From Paenibacillus sp. JCM 10914 (lineage in GTDB: Bacteria; Bacillota; Bacilli; Paenibacillales; Paenibacillaceae): 64,000 bases of DNA. Below the pieces are notes generated by a model. It saw only the letters and a list, made by a program, of their open reading frames with translations. It had not been told where the DNA came from and made no database searches. The position numbers were made by a program, and so were the translations under genes. The stretch covers positions 124,001 through 188,000 of the forward strand of contig NZ_BAZR01000003.1 of NCBI RefSeq assembly GCF_001315105.1, written 5' to 3'. Of the stretch, positions 25,161-33,469 are shown one piece after another; the stretch's first letter is position 1; every line of letters begins with the position of its first letter.

Positions 25161-26210
25161 ATGAATGAGGAGACTGAGCAGATACGTGTCGACCGTTATT
25201 CAAGGCAGATCCGATTTGCCCCATTTGGCAAGGAGGGACAGGCACGTCTTCGTGCAAGCCATGTTCTTGTTGTTGGTGCTGGTGCGCTCGGAAGTTCGAT
25301 AGCAGAAACACTCGTGCGCGCTGGTGTGGGCACCTTAACAATGGTCGATCGGGATTATGTAGAGTGGAGCAATCTGCAACGACAGCAATTATATACAGAG
25401 AACGACGCTATTCATCGCTTACCCAAAGCGATTGCGGCTGCCCAGCGGCTGCGTGAGATCAATTCGGAATGCCGGATCCACGTCAGTGTCATGGACGCAC
25501 GTGCAAATGAATTGGAGCAGTTGTGCCAAGACGTTCAGTTGATCATGGACGCCACGGATAATTTCGAAACTCGTCTGATCGTGAATGATCTTAGCTATAA
25601 ATACAGGATTCCTTGGATCTATGGGGGGTGTGTCGGTAGTTCAGGTGTGAGTTTTACCTTTCGCCCTGGTGCAACGCCTTGCCTGAACTGCTTGCTTGGT
25701 CATATTCCGCTGGGCGGTGATACATGTGATGTGAACGGCATTCTGCCACAGGCGGTACAGATGGTCACTTCGCATCAAACGATGGAAGCCATGAAATGGT
25801 TGGCAGGTCAAGAGCACATGCTTCGAGACAACATGATCTCTTTCGATGTGTGGCGTAACGAGCAGGTGGCGTTTCGGGTGGATAAAGCGAAGAAAGAAGA
25901 TTGTCCGACCTGCGGGGGGAGTCCCGACTATCCGTATCTGTCTGCTGCAAATGTAGAGAAAAGCGAGGTTCTGTGTGGCAGGGATACGGTTCAAATCAGA
26001 CCCGCCAGCACGAAACAGTTGGAACTTCGACTGTTGGCCGAAAGGTTAAATCAGCTAGATGATGGAACTGCGACGCTCACGCCTTATATGGTTATTTATC
26101 AGAATCAGCATCATCGTCTCGTTATTTTTGCCGATGGTCGGGCGCTGATTCACGGCACTTCAGACCTAGCCGAGGCCAGATCGATATATCATAAGTTCGT
26201 CGGAGGGTAA
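25161..26210 (+). CDS. ThiF/MoeB-type E1-like adenylyltransferase
   Basis: A 349-residue enzyme of the E1-like family that adenylates the C-terminal glycine of ThiS- or MoaD-type sulfur carriers. The nucleotide-binding strand is LVVGAGALGSS. VDRDYVEWSNLQRQQLY is the conserved ATP-site segment, and MDATDNFETR is the DATDN motif. Zinc CxxC pairs are in PCLNCLLG and CPTCGG. TCDVNGILPQ is the crossover-loop region with a possible catalytic Cys. After residue 260 there is an extra C-terminal part in place of a rhodanese domain. No thiamine or molybdopterin genes adjoin it, so the partner is unknown. ATG 25161 is supported by AGGGGG upstream. Confidence 0.85.
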   Translation: MNEETEQIRVDRYSRQIRFAPFGKEGQARLRASHVLVVGAGALGSSIAETLVRAGVGTLTMVDRDYVEWSNLQRQQLYTENDAIHRLPKAIAAAQRLREINSECRIHVSVMDARANELEQLCQDVQLIMDATDNFETRLIVNDLSYKYRIPWIYGGCVGSSGVSFTFRPGATPCLNCLLGHIPLGGDTCDVNGILPQAVQMVTSHQTMEAMKWLAGQEHMLRDNMISFDVWRNEQVAFRVDKAKKEDCPTCGGSPDYPYLSAANVEKSEVLCGRDTVQIRPASTKQLELRLLAERLNQLDDGTATLTPYMVIYQNQHHRLVIFADGRALIHGTSDLAEARSIYHKFVGG

Positions 26211-26243
26211 GAGGCGAGCGTGCATTTGCACGCTCGCCTCTTA
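26208..26243. terminator. Bidirectional terminator between convergent genes
   Basis: TAAGAGGCGAGCGTGCA and its exact reverse complement meet at a two-base centre, giving a perfect stem. It lies between the stop codons of the ThiF-like gene and the GH87 gene and can serve both. Confidence 0.9.
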
Positions 26244-26247
26244 TGGT

Positions 26248-29200
26248 TTATTGAATTGTCAAGTTAAATCCGGGTTGAACGAAGTGTACGTTCGGGTGTG
26301 CGATATTTTGTAAAGTCAGGTTGTTGAAAGTCGCTGATCCGTTGCCGGTATACGTGTATATCGCAGCACCCGGGTGCGGAGTGGTGAATCGGGAACTGGT
26401 TACACCGTCAAGACCGGTTCCGTTAATGTTGATATTGTTAAAGACGACATTCTGGAATCCGCCGCCATAGCCGAACTGAATGGCACTGCGCTGCGTATTT
26501 AGAATATCGATGTTCGTGAACGTTACGTTCCGAATGGCGTCGTTGGATGCTTCGAGATCGATAGCGCCTCGTTCCCCGTTGTACAGATCCTTACTGGTAC
26601 CACTGTTAATAATTGTTGTGTCGGAGAAGACAATACCTGTATTGTTCTGGAAATGATAGCCGGGGAATACGGTGTTCATTCGGATCGCTGAACCGCCTAC
26701 TGTGTCAACAATGAGATTATGAGTAGCCTTATGACCGCTTCCGCCGAAGAACGCGATTGCAGCTGCCCGCCAGTTATTCTCAATCGTATTGTATGAGAAC
26801 GTATTGTTGACCCCCACTGGTGCGCCATTGACGTTGCTGGTCCACACGGCAAGTCCGTCATCCCCGTTATTGCGGACACTGCTGTTGCGAACTGTGGAGT
26901 TACTCGTGCCTTGGGCGAAGTTGACGCCGTCTGCCAGATTGTTGCGAATTCGACTGTTCTCAATGATTAAGCCATCCGCAATAATCGCTGGGGTATGGGC
27001 ATAATCACCTACCCAGAAGCCGCATTCGAAATGTTCGACCCATACGTTATGGACTTTGGAATTCTTACCGAAATTGTCCATGAATCCTTTATAGACGGCG
27101 TTCTGATTGTATCTGGAACGCAGATTGGAATTAAGGTAGACATGACTGAAATCCAGTTTCCCTTTTACGCGTAGCGAGATACCTCCTGAAGCTGCGTTTG
27201 GATTGGTAAATTGGAGGTTCGTATGCCAGATGCCGGCACCCATGATCGTAATGTCATCGATCATGTTGCTGACGGAACCGATCGTCCACATATTGCCGAG
27301 ATGGAACGTGCCCTCAGGAATATACAAGGTCTTGCCCGAAGAGACGGCAGCCGTGACAGCCGCTTGGAACGCTTGAAGATCGTCTTGGCCATCGTTGGCT
27401 ATTGCGCCAAAATCCGTGACCGCTACGGAATTGGCTGGTCTTGGAATCGCCGTAGGCACAGGCTCAATCTCAATAAAGTCAACACCATACTCTAAATTGT
27501 CCGCTCCGCTTTTTTGAATGCGAATGAGATCGCCTGGTTTTAATGGCGTATCCAATTTAAAGTGCACTTCATCAAACCGGAACAGCGGGCGGCCGCCTCC
27601 AGGTTCGTCAGACGGGTGATCACTGGAGAAGTATTGCCAGTTATAGTAGGAAGTCAAAGGTATCGTCTTTACCTTCGTGCCATTGACGTAGGCGTCAAGG
27701 GAACCATTCAACCCCATGCCATTGGAGGAGTCAGGCATCGTAAATCTCATCGTAACGCCTGCCCCGCCTTCACCCTGACGAACTTGCCATTGCAGGTAGG
27801 AACCGTTGCTCGGAAGCCCGATATACCGCTGTCCGGAAGCTTCCGATGCCGTAAGTGCTTGATCGAACGTAGGGGCAGCGTACACAACAGCACCACCGCC
27901 ACGTGCAGCATCTTCAGAATCGTAACGTTTATAAGGCATGCTCGCACCACGAGATGAATAAACCGATAAATTGGTGGAACTTACGTTATTCTCACGTTTA
28001 ACTGGTAATTCGTTAGCATCAGGCGCCACCGTCGTCGTGACATTGTAACTGCCGTTCACCGCGGTCCAGGAACCGGTAATAGGAACGTTGACACTCGCAC
28101 CTGCTGCGATGACTCCGTTGTGAGAACCTGTTAAGCTGCGGAGTGTTGCACCTGCGGCATCCTTTAGGACAACCGTAATGGAATGAGGACCACTGGTCGT
28201 CGCTTTATTACCCTGGTTCTTGAGGCTCACGTTGAAGGTTACGGCATTCCCTGCAACCGGATTACCCGGTGTCCAGTTAACAGTCCCGATCAGATCGGCG
28301 CTCTCCACTGGATTGACCGCGAGTGGAACTGAGTGGGCGTACCGGTTGTTTTCTTTGTTCAGTTCTATATTCTGATTCGTCTCATCCACGATGGCGCTTA
28401 CCGAATAGGAGCCTGAGGCTTTGGTTCCGGCATCAGCCGACACCGTGATTGAGGCGCCTGGAGCAAGTGCACCAACGGGAGCCGTTCCCGCCAACGTGTT
28501 ATTTAAATAAAAATGGACTGTAGTAGCTGTAGAAGCCGCACTGCCGATATTCTGAACGGTAGCGCGCAGCGTGATGGGATTCGTCTCTGATGGAGTGGAT
28601 GGCGTCCACGACATATTCGTGATGGTGAGATCCGGATTATGGGCAGCTGCTCCGTATACTTCAAATTCCGCGATCTGCCCGGCAGATGCACCTGTATTAG
28701 CTGTTATATTTAATTGCAGGCGCTTGACCGTTGCCGTCACCGGTATCGTGACCGAATTACCCGATGCCGGATTAAATGTGTACGGCTGAGCAGAAACCAG
28801 ATTGCTGAATGATGTGGTGTTCTGGTTATGACCGAGCACTTGAATTGTCTGCGTGCGCGTGCTCCATTCTGACGAAGGATTTAACTTCAATACAATGGAA
28901 GTGATGTCGTGGTTCGCGCCAAGGTCCAGCGTCAATGAGCTTGGATTGGCACCGCCTTCCCAATACGTATTGATATTTTGATCATTGGCATTAGCAGCCA
29001 CATACGTGAATGTGCTGGAAGAAGCCGTAATTGGTTTGCCGATGGAGAGGTTGCTGCCAACCGGAGGAATCGGAGGCTCCGGCTCTGTTATGTCTGGGCC
29101 GTAGATCTCAAGCTCGGATAGCTGGGCAGCTGGCCAGACCGTGTTGGCTGTAAAATGAAGCCTGAGATAGCGCGTGCTGGTTGTATTAAATTCTATGGTA

Positions 29201-29607
29201 ACTGTGTTGCCAGAAGCGAGAGGATTGAATAGATAAGAAGCCGAAGCGACGATATCACTGAAATTCGAACCGTCATTGCTGCCTTGTATCGCTAATGTCT
29301 GTGTACGAAGTTCCCAGCTAGCTGGAAGCTTCAATATGACCTTGTTAATATTTTGACTTGTTCCAAGATCTACCGTGACCCATTGTGGAAAAGCGTGGTT
29401 GGCGCTCTCCCAATACGTTCCGGGGTTGTTGTCATTGATATGATTCGGACTGTAAGTCTGGGATTGTCCGCTGGCAGTTACCGCTTTACCTAACGCCAGA
29501 TTGGTTCCGGCGGCTGCGGCGACGGTATCAGGGGCAACCGCCGTGGCAAACCAGGTGGAGACCAGCATGGTGAACACAAGTGACCATGCCATAAACTTTC
29601 TGTTCAT
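26248..29607 (-). CDS. Secreted multidomain alpha-1,3-glucanase / mycodextranase (GH87-type beta-helix)
   Basis: A 1119-residue exported enzyme. A signal peptide ends near residue 31 (VAAAA). Two discoidin (F5/8 type C) domains follow at about 35-170 and 184-320. Two CARDB-type Ig domains lie at about 323-430 and 435-548, then a CBM6/35-like domain at about 560-715. A right-handed parallel beta-helix runs from 725 to the end (VAVTDFGAIANDGQDDLQAF opens it). In the helix, the Asp of NLADGVNF and the two Asp of NNGDDGLAVW are spaced 0/+23/+24. As I recall, this matches the catalytic trio of GH87 enzymes. It would degrade alpha-1,3-glucan of fungal walls or dental-type mutan. The sequence is rich in Thr/Ser/Asn. 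It stands alone. Confidence 0.8.
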   Translation of the reverse strand: MNRKFMAWSLVFTMLVSTWFATAVAPDTVAAAAGTNLALGKAVTASGQSQTYSPNHINDNNPGTYWESANHAFPQWVTVDLGTSQNINKVILKLPASWELRTQTLAIQGSNDGSNFSDIVASASYLFNPLASGNTVTIEFNTTSTRYLRLHFTANTVWPAAQLSELEIYGPDITEPEPPIPPVGSNLSIGKPITASSSTFTYVAANANDQNINTYWEGGANPSSLTLDLGANHDITSIVLKLNPSSEWSTRTQTIQVLGHNQNTTSFSNLVSAQPYTFNPASGNSVTIPVTATVKRLQLNITANTGASAGQIAEFEVYGAAAHNPDLTITNMSWTPSTPSETNPITLRATVQNIGSAASTATTVHFYLNNTLAGTAPVGALAPGASITVSADAGTKASGSYSVSAIVDETNQNIELNKENNRYAHSVPLAVNPVESADLIGTVNWTPGNPVAGNAVTFNVSLKNQGNKATTSGPHSITVVLKDAAGATLRSLTGSHNGVIAAGASVNVPITGSWTAVNGSYNVTTTVAPDANELPVKRENNVSSTNLSVYSSRGASMPYKRYDSEDAARGGGAVVYAAPTFDQALTASEASGQRYIGLPSNGSYLQWQVRQGEGGAGVTMRFTMPDSSNGMGLNGSLDAYVNGTKVKTIPLTSYYNWQYFSSDHPSDEPGGGRPLFRFDEVHFKLDTPLKPGDLIRIQKSGADNLEYGVDFIEIEPVPTAIPRPANSVAVTDFGAIANDGQDDLQAFQAAVTAAVSSGKTLYIPEGTFHLGNMWTIGSVSNMIDDITIMGAGIWHTNLQFTNPNAASGGISLRVKGKLDFSHVYLNSNLRSRYNQNAVYKGFMDNFGKNSKVHNVWVEHFECGFWVGDYAHTPAIIADGLIIENSRIRNNLADGVNFAQGTSNSTVRNSSVRNNGDDGLAVWTSNVNGAPVGVNNTFSYNTIENNWRAAAIAFFGGSGHKATHNLIVDTVGGSAIRMNTVFPGYHFQNNTGIVFSDTTIINSGTSKDLYNGERGAIDLEASNDAIRNVTFTNIDILNTQRSAIQFGYGGGFQNVVFNNININGTGLDGVTSSRFTTPHPGAAIYTYTGNGSATFNNLTLQNIAHPNVHFVQPGFNLTIQ

Positions 29608-29834
29608 TGTATTCCTCCTCTCAATTTAAACCGATGTAATTCGATACACGCTGAAAGTTCAACCTCCTTTTCTTTTCATTAAGAGGATTATAAGAAATAA
29701 ACATGACATGACATAAGAGGTATTTCTACGGAAATGATATGCGATATCAACATGTTTGAATGTGTTCCTAAGGAGTGAAAGGTGAGCAAATCAGACATAC
29801 TTAAAGTATCATGCAGTGAAGGTGGGGAGGAGCC

Positions 29835-30557
29835 ATGAACAAATCCATCGTCGTCGCGGCCAATGACATACAGCGAGTGGAGTTGCTGACTCCTACGCTT
29901 GAATCGGCCGGCTATTCCATAATTCCTGCTCATCATGCAACAGACGTGCTCTCATTAATGCAAACCGAGAATCCGGATATGCTGCTAATCGATAGTGATT
30001 TGTCCGGAATGGAAGGGTTTGATCTTATTCGGAGGATTACGAGCAAGAAAGAAATGATACCCATTATCGTAATGGGCCGTAACCTTGAACCTGAGCTTGC
30101 CATTACAGCGCTCGAGTCAGGAGCACATGATTATATCCCTGATGATCGAAATGAAAGGGAGATCCTTGCTCGTATCTCCAACTTGTCGCGATTATTTCAG
30201 ATTAAGATGCAGGACTTACAAGCGAATATTATCGTAGGTGATTTGGTAATCGATCCAGTAAGTCGGGTTGTGATGCGCGACGGAACGGTGCTGGAATTTA
30301 CGGGACGCGAGTACGATCTGTTATTATATCTGGCGAAGCACTCGGGGAAGGTTTGCACACGCGAAGATATATTGCGACAAGTGTGGGATTACGATTTTCA
30401 TACGGGTACCAACGTGGTGGACGTCTATATATTGCACCTGCGTGAAAAGATCGATAAAGGAAGGCGTCCTAAACTGCTGCGCACCATTCGGGGGGCGGGT
30501 TACAAGCTGATATCCCAGCAAGAGTTAGATACTAGCCAAAAAGACCGACTTCCATGA
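29835..30557 (+). CDS. Orphan OmpR-family response regulator with an atypical receiver
   Basis: A 240-residue DNA-binding protein. The N-terminal receiver has the phospho-acceptor position in LLIDSDLSGMEGF. The C-terminal winged helix (residues about 130-230) is standard: EFTGREYDLLLYLAKH, REDILRQVWDYDF, VDVYILHLREKID, TIRGAGYKL. The receiver departs from the norm. The usual acidic pair after the first strand is reduced to one Asp (VVAANDIQR), and the conserved Lys in the KPF position is missing (YIPDDRNERE). Phosphorylation may therefore be weak or absent. No histidine kinase is adjacent. It is divergent from the GH87 gene, which is a possible but unproven target. Confidence 0.85.
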   Translation: MNKSIVVAANDIQRVELLTPTLESAGYSIIPAHHATDVLSLMQTENPDMLLIDSDLSGMEGFDLIRRITSKKEMIPIIVMGRNLEPELAITALESGAHDYIPDDRNEREILARISNLSRLFQIKMQDLQANIIVGDLVIDPVSRVVMRDGTVLEFTGREYDLLLYLAKHSGKVCTREDILRQVWDYDFHTGTNVVDVYILHLREKIDKGRRPKLLRTIRGAGYKLISQQELDTSQKDRLP

Positions 30558-30573
30558 AGCGGAAGTCGGTCTT
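30541..30573. terminator. Bidirectional terminator between the response regulator and NlpC/P60 genes
   Basis: AAGACCGACTTCC pairs perfectly with GGAAGTCGGTCTT around a seven-base loop. It overlaps the last codons of the response-regulator gene and faces the end of the convergent hydrolase gene. Confidence 0.85.
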
Positions 30574-30614
30574 AGATTCAGACGGAGCCGAATGTGTAAT
30601 ATAATATTAGAGAA

Positions 30615-31112
30615 CTACAATACTCTGCGAGCCTTCAGGTAGGTGTTCTTCCATGTGCCTGAGTTCAGATTAGAGATGGTTACGCCTGGTTTGCCATAAG
30701 TGTGCAGGAATTTGCCGCTGCCCATGTAAACACCGACGTGCGTCACGTTTTTACCGTTCGCGCGGCTTCCGCTAGAGAAGAAGACGAGGTCTCCGGCCTT
30801 CAGGTTTGCTTTGGAAACGGCTTTACCCATTGTGGATTGGTTAGCTGCCGTACGTGGCAGGTTCACGCCGTATTTACCAAAGATATGCTTCATGAACGAA
30901 GAGCAATCGAATACCTTCGTTGTGGATGTAGATGCTCCGAATTTATAAGGTGTTCCCATATATTGTTTACCGAAGTTCACAACTTGCGAACCTTTGCTTA
31001 CGGATGCGGCTTCTACTGGTGTTGCTGGGGCTACTGTAAGCACCGCTCCTGCACCTAAAGTTGCGCTCAAGCTGATAACTACGGCCTTCTTAATCCAATT
31101 CTGTCGATTCAT
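30615..31112 (-). CDS. Secreted NlpC/P60 peptidoglycan endopeptidase
   Basis: A 165-residue exported hydrolase. A signal peptide covers residues 1 to about 36 (hydrophobic core AVVISLSATLGAGAVLTV, probable cut after VEA). The rest is a single NlpC/P60 domain with catalytic Cys in KVFDCSSFM, His in VTHVGVYMG, and a third polar residue in FLHTYGKP. It cuts peptide cross-links such as the D-Glu to diamino-acid bond. There is no SH3 or LysM wall-binding domain, so binding must come from the domain itself. The ATG follows GGAGG on the minus strand. Its upstream region (31113-31298) is AT-rich. I searched it for a c-di-AMP riboswitch and did not find one. Confidence 0.9.
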   Translation of the reverse strand: MNRQNWIKKAVVISLSATLGAGAVLTVAPATPVEAASVSKGSQVVNFGKQYMGTPYKFGASTSTTKVFDCSSFMKHIFGKYGVNLPRTAANQSTMGKAVSKANLKAGDLVFFSSGSRANGKNVTHVGVYMGSGKFLHTYGKPGVTISNLNSGTWKNTYLKARRVL

Positions 31113-31297
31113 GTTGTATTACCTCCAAGCAGTTTTGTTTGTTGCGATGAACCGAGTATATCAGATTTGAAACCGTCTATAATTTGGATAATCGCCGTAA
31201 ACCCATGGGCCCCAAGGCATAGGTCTTCTTTATTAAAAAACGATTAAAAGTTACAAAAAATTAAGATTTCAGGATTTTCGTATCATGAGAACAGAAG

Positions 31298-31326
31298 AAA
31301 AACCCTTGAATATCAAGGGTTTTTTG
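31298..31326 (-). terminator. Terminator of thiN (minus strand)
   Basis: AAAACCCTTGA pairs with TCAAGGGTTTT around a three-base loop, with T-runs on both sides. Minus-strand transcription from thiN reaches it 54 bases after the stop; no plus-strand gene ends nearby. Confidence 0.8.
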
Positions 31327-31379
31327 CTTGTTAATATCTTGTTAACAATGGAACTTGAAAGATGACAAAAAAGTAATGT

Positions 31380-32023
31380 TTAGGCGTCTTTGCTCTGGAT
31401 AATTAGTAACAAACCACCCTCGATATGAACCATGCCGCGATCTTCAGTTAGCTTATTGCTCACGCCAAGGGATTGTCCCAAGCGAAGAGTTGCATGGTTG
31501 AGTGGATATTCGAATCCTTCGAGCGTGATCCCGGAAACTTCGGTTGTGAGCGGCAGTAAGGATACATAAGTGAAGCCTTTATTGTGAACCGTACAACTGG
31601 AACCCGTAAGGCTGATCCAATTGTTTTCATCTAATATGGAACAAGGAATATGATGATGAAGCCCGCGAATTAACATATGAATGTTCGCCAACGTATGATC
31701 CAGCCGAGTACCGGTTGCGCCCAGAATAAGTATAGATTCAGGTGATTTCTCGATCGCCAGCTCCATGGCCAGTTCGGTATCGGTTAAGTTTTTGTCAATC
31801 GGATCGCATTCGACGACTTGCTTGCTTGCTGCATGAATGCGACTCATATCATCGGAAGTTACAGAGTCAAAGTCGCCAACCGCGAGGTCTGGATGAACCC
31901 CGTGTTCAATAAGAAACAGAGCCCCGCGATCTGCCCCTATAATGAAGTCTCCCTCCCGGATTTCATCCAATAAGGCACGGACAATTCTCCTCCGGTAAAG
32001 ATAAGGACGCGATGAGGATTCAT
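31380..32023 (-). CDS. thiN: Thiamine pyrophosphokinase, with an apparent one-base frameshift near the start
   Basis: It converts thiamine to thiamine pyrophosphate. Family motifs are GADRGALFL, VGDFDSVT and DKNLTDTELA, then GATGTRLDHTLANI. The most convincing start is the ATG at 32023: AAAGGAG lies just upstream and it reads MNPHRVLIFTGGELS, the normal N-terminus. That frame stops after 28 codons, while the rest of the protein (LLDEIREGDF onward) is in another frame. One missing base around 31972-31985 would join them. The main frame remains open back to a TTG at 32057, but that gives a poor N-terminus and lies too close to the predicted transcription start. Either a sequence error or a real lesion. 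Confidence 0.8.
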
Positions 32024-32073
32024 AATTAAGCTCTCCTTTGTTTGAAAGAATTGCCAACCAATACTAAGACTCT

Positions 32074-32102
32074 AGTATAAATCAGTTTTCATGCTTGCAC
32101 AA
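32074..32102 (-). promoter_or_regulatory. Promoter for thiN
   Basis: On the minus strand TTGTGC-N17-TATACT. Initiation near 32067 leaves a leader of about 45 bases before ATG 32023. The -35 box overlaps that of the divergent promoter. Confidence 0.6.
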
Positions 32103-32124
32103 TTTGAGCAGCCCCGGCTACAAT
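32095..32124 (+). promoter_or_regulatory. Promoter for the TRIC-type channel gene
   Basis: TTGCAC-N18-TACAAT, about 40 bases upstream of the start codon. Its -35 box shares four bases with that of the thiN promoter, so the two cannot be occupied at once. Confidence 0.6.
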
Positions 32125-32165
32125 GTAAGATGTGAATTTGAGGGGGAGCGAGGGAAATCATCATT

Positions 32166-32813
32166 TTGGACATGCATGTATTTGATATTTTCAGCATCAT
32201 TGGTACCATTGCGTTTGCCATGTCCGGAGCTTTTGTAGCCATGGAAGAAGAGTACGACATTTTGGGAATAGCCGTGCTGGGCTTGGTGACCGCCTTTGGC
32301 GGAGGTATCATTAGAAACGTATTGATCGGGGTACCTGTCACGAGCTTGTGGTCGCAGGGACATCTTATTTTACTGGCTATGATATCAATCTTTGTTGCTT
32401 TTGTTTTGCCGCTCGGATGGATTCAGCATTGGAAGAAAACCGAAGCTTTGTTTGATGCCATCGGATTATCTGCATTTGCGATTCAGGGAGCACTCTATGC
32501 TACCGAGATGAATCATCCCTTGATTGCCGTCATCGTTGCGGCCGTTCTTACGGGTAGCGGAGGTGGAATGGTTCGCGATCTGCTGGCCGGACGAAAGCCA
32601 CTCGTGCTGCGTGATGAGATCTATGCGGTATGGGCTATGGTAGCGGGTGGCATGATCGGGCTTGGACTAGCAGCACATACCTGGCAGTTGTTGATACTGT
32701 TCGTCATCGTAATTGCATTCAGAATGCTGTCTGTTCATTATAAATGGAGGTTACCACGAAGAATGCTGCAGGAAAGAAAAGAAGCTGCCGAAAGCAAGAG
32801 CATGAGTTCCTAG
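32166..32813 (+). CDS. TRIC-type (UPF0126, YicG-like) membrane channel protein
   Basis: A 215-residue membrane protein with about seven helices arranged as two repeats. Each repeat carries a Gly-rich motif followed by a basic residue: AFGGGIIRNVLIG in the first and GSGGGMVRDLLAG in the second. This repeat is typical of the TRIC (trimeric intracellular cation channel) family, whose bacterial members conduct cations. The start is TTG 32166 or ATG 32172, with GAGCGAGGG upstream. It precedes a low-molecular-weight phosphatase gene by 44 bases. Only the C-terminal tail is charged. Confidence 0.82.
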   Translation: MDMHVFDIFSIIGTIAFAMSGAFVAMEEEYDILGIAVLGLVTAFGGGIIRNVLIGVPVTSLWSQGHLILLAMISIFVAFVLPLGWIQHWKKTEALFDAIGLSAFAIQGALYATEMNHPLIAVIVAAVLTGSGGGMVRDLLAGRKPLVLRDEIYAVWAMVAGGMIGLGLAAHTWQLLILFVIVIAFRMLSVHYKWRLPRRMLQERKEAAESKSMSS

Positions 32814-32857
32814 TCACTATTGAGGGTAGTCCATTTCCAGCGAGAGGAGAGAAGTTC

Positions 32858-33322
32858 ATGGTATCCGTGTTATTCGTATGTTTGGGGAATATTTGCCGTT
32901 CACCTATGGCAGAAGCAGTATTAAGACATAAAGTTGTCCAAAAGGGGCTTGCTCGCTCCATTAGCGTCGATTCCGCAGGAACGGGGGATTGGCATATTGG
33001 CAGTGTTCCGCATGAGGGGACGAGAAAGTTGTTGGATAGCTGGAAGATAAGTTATGAGGGAATGGCTGCACGTAAGGTGGTTAGTCAGGATCTCCAAGAT
33101 TTCGATTATATTATTGGTATGGACAATTCGAACGTGGCTAACTTGCGCAAGCTTCCTGGGGGCGACGAAGCGGTTATCCTGAAATTTATGGACTTGCTTC
33201 CTGATGAGAAGCTGCGAGAAGTTCCGGACCCATACTTCACCGGTAATTTCGAAGAGGTATATCAACTCATCAACGCAGGGTGCGACATCTTACTGGACAA
33301 AATCATTCAAGAAAAGCTATAA
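32858..33322 (+). CDS. Low-molecular-weight protein-tyrosine phosphatase
   Basis: A 154-residue cytoplasmic phosphatase. The P-loop VCLGNICRSP gives nucleophile Cys8 and Arg14 in the CX5R pattern. The general acid Asp lies in VPDPYF near residue 124. Family members remove phosphate from protein tyrosine or, in the YwlE group, from protein arginine. The residue after Ile in the P-loop is Cys (NICRS), so I cannot settle between the two from memory. ATG 32858 is chosen because GAGAGGAGAG lies just before it and the protein then begins MVSVLFVCLGN. An earlier in-frame start would overlap the channel gene and add an atypical tail. Confidence 0.9.
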   Translation: MVSVLFVCLGNICRSPMAEAVLRHKVVQKGLARSISVDSAGTGDWHIGSVPHEGTRKLLDSWKISYEGMAARKVVSQDLQDFDYIIGMDNSNVANLRKLPGGDEAVILKFMDLLPDEKLREVPDPYFTGNFEEVYQLINAGCDILLDKIIQEKL

Positions 33323-33407
33323 TCGTTCTCGACAGGCGGTGTCGCTCATCGCCTGTTCAAAGGACATGATTTGAAAGCGATACCACGATGCGAGAGCCTG
33401 AACCTAA

Positions 33408-33462
33408 AAAGATGAACAAATGCACATTCCATAAAAAATGCGCGATTGTTCATCTTTTTTAC
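33408..33462. terminator. Bidirectional terminator between convergent genes
   Basis: AAAAAGATGAACAA pairs with TTGTTCATCTTTTT, with additional inner pairing around AATGCRC. T-runs stand on both strands. It lies between the phosphatase stop and the esterase stop. Confidence 0.85.
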
Positions 33463-33469
33463 GAAGAAA

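Noticed and set aside
31113..31298. c-di-AMP (ydaO-type) riboswitch upstream of the NlpC/P60 gene
   Set aside because: Such riboswitches are common before wall hydrolases, but the conserved core could not be found on the minus strand.
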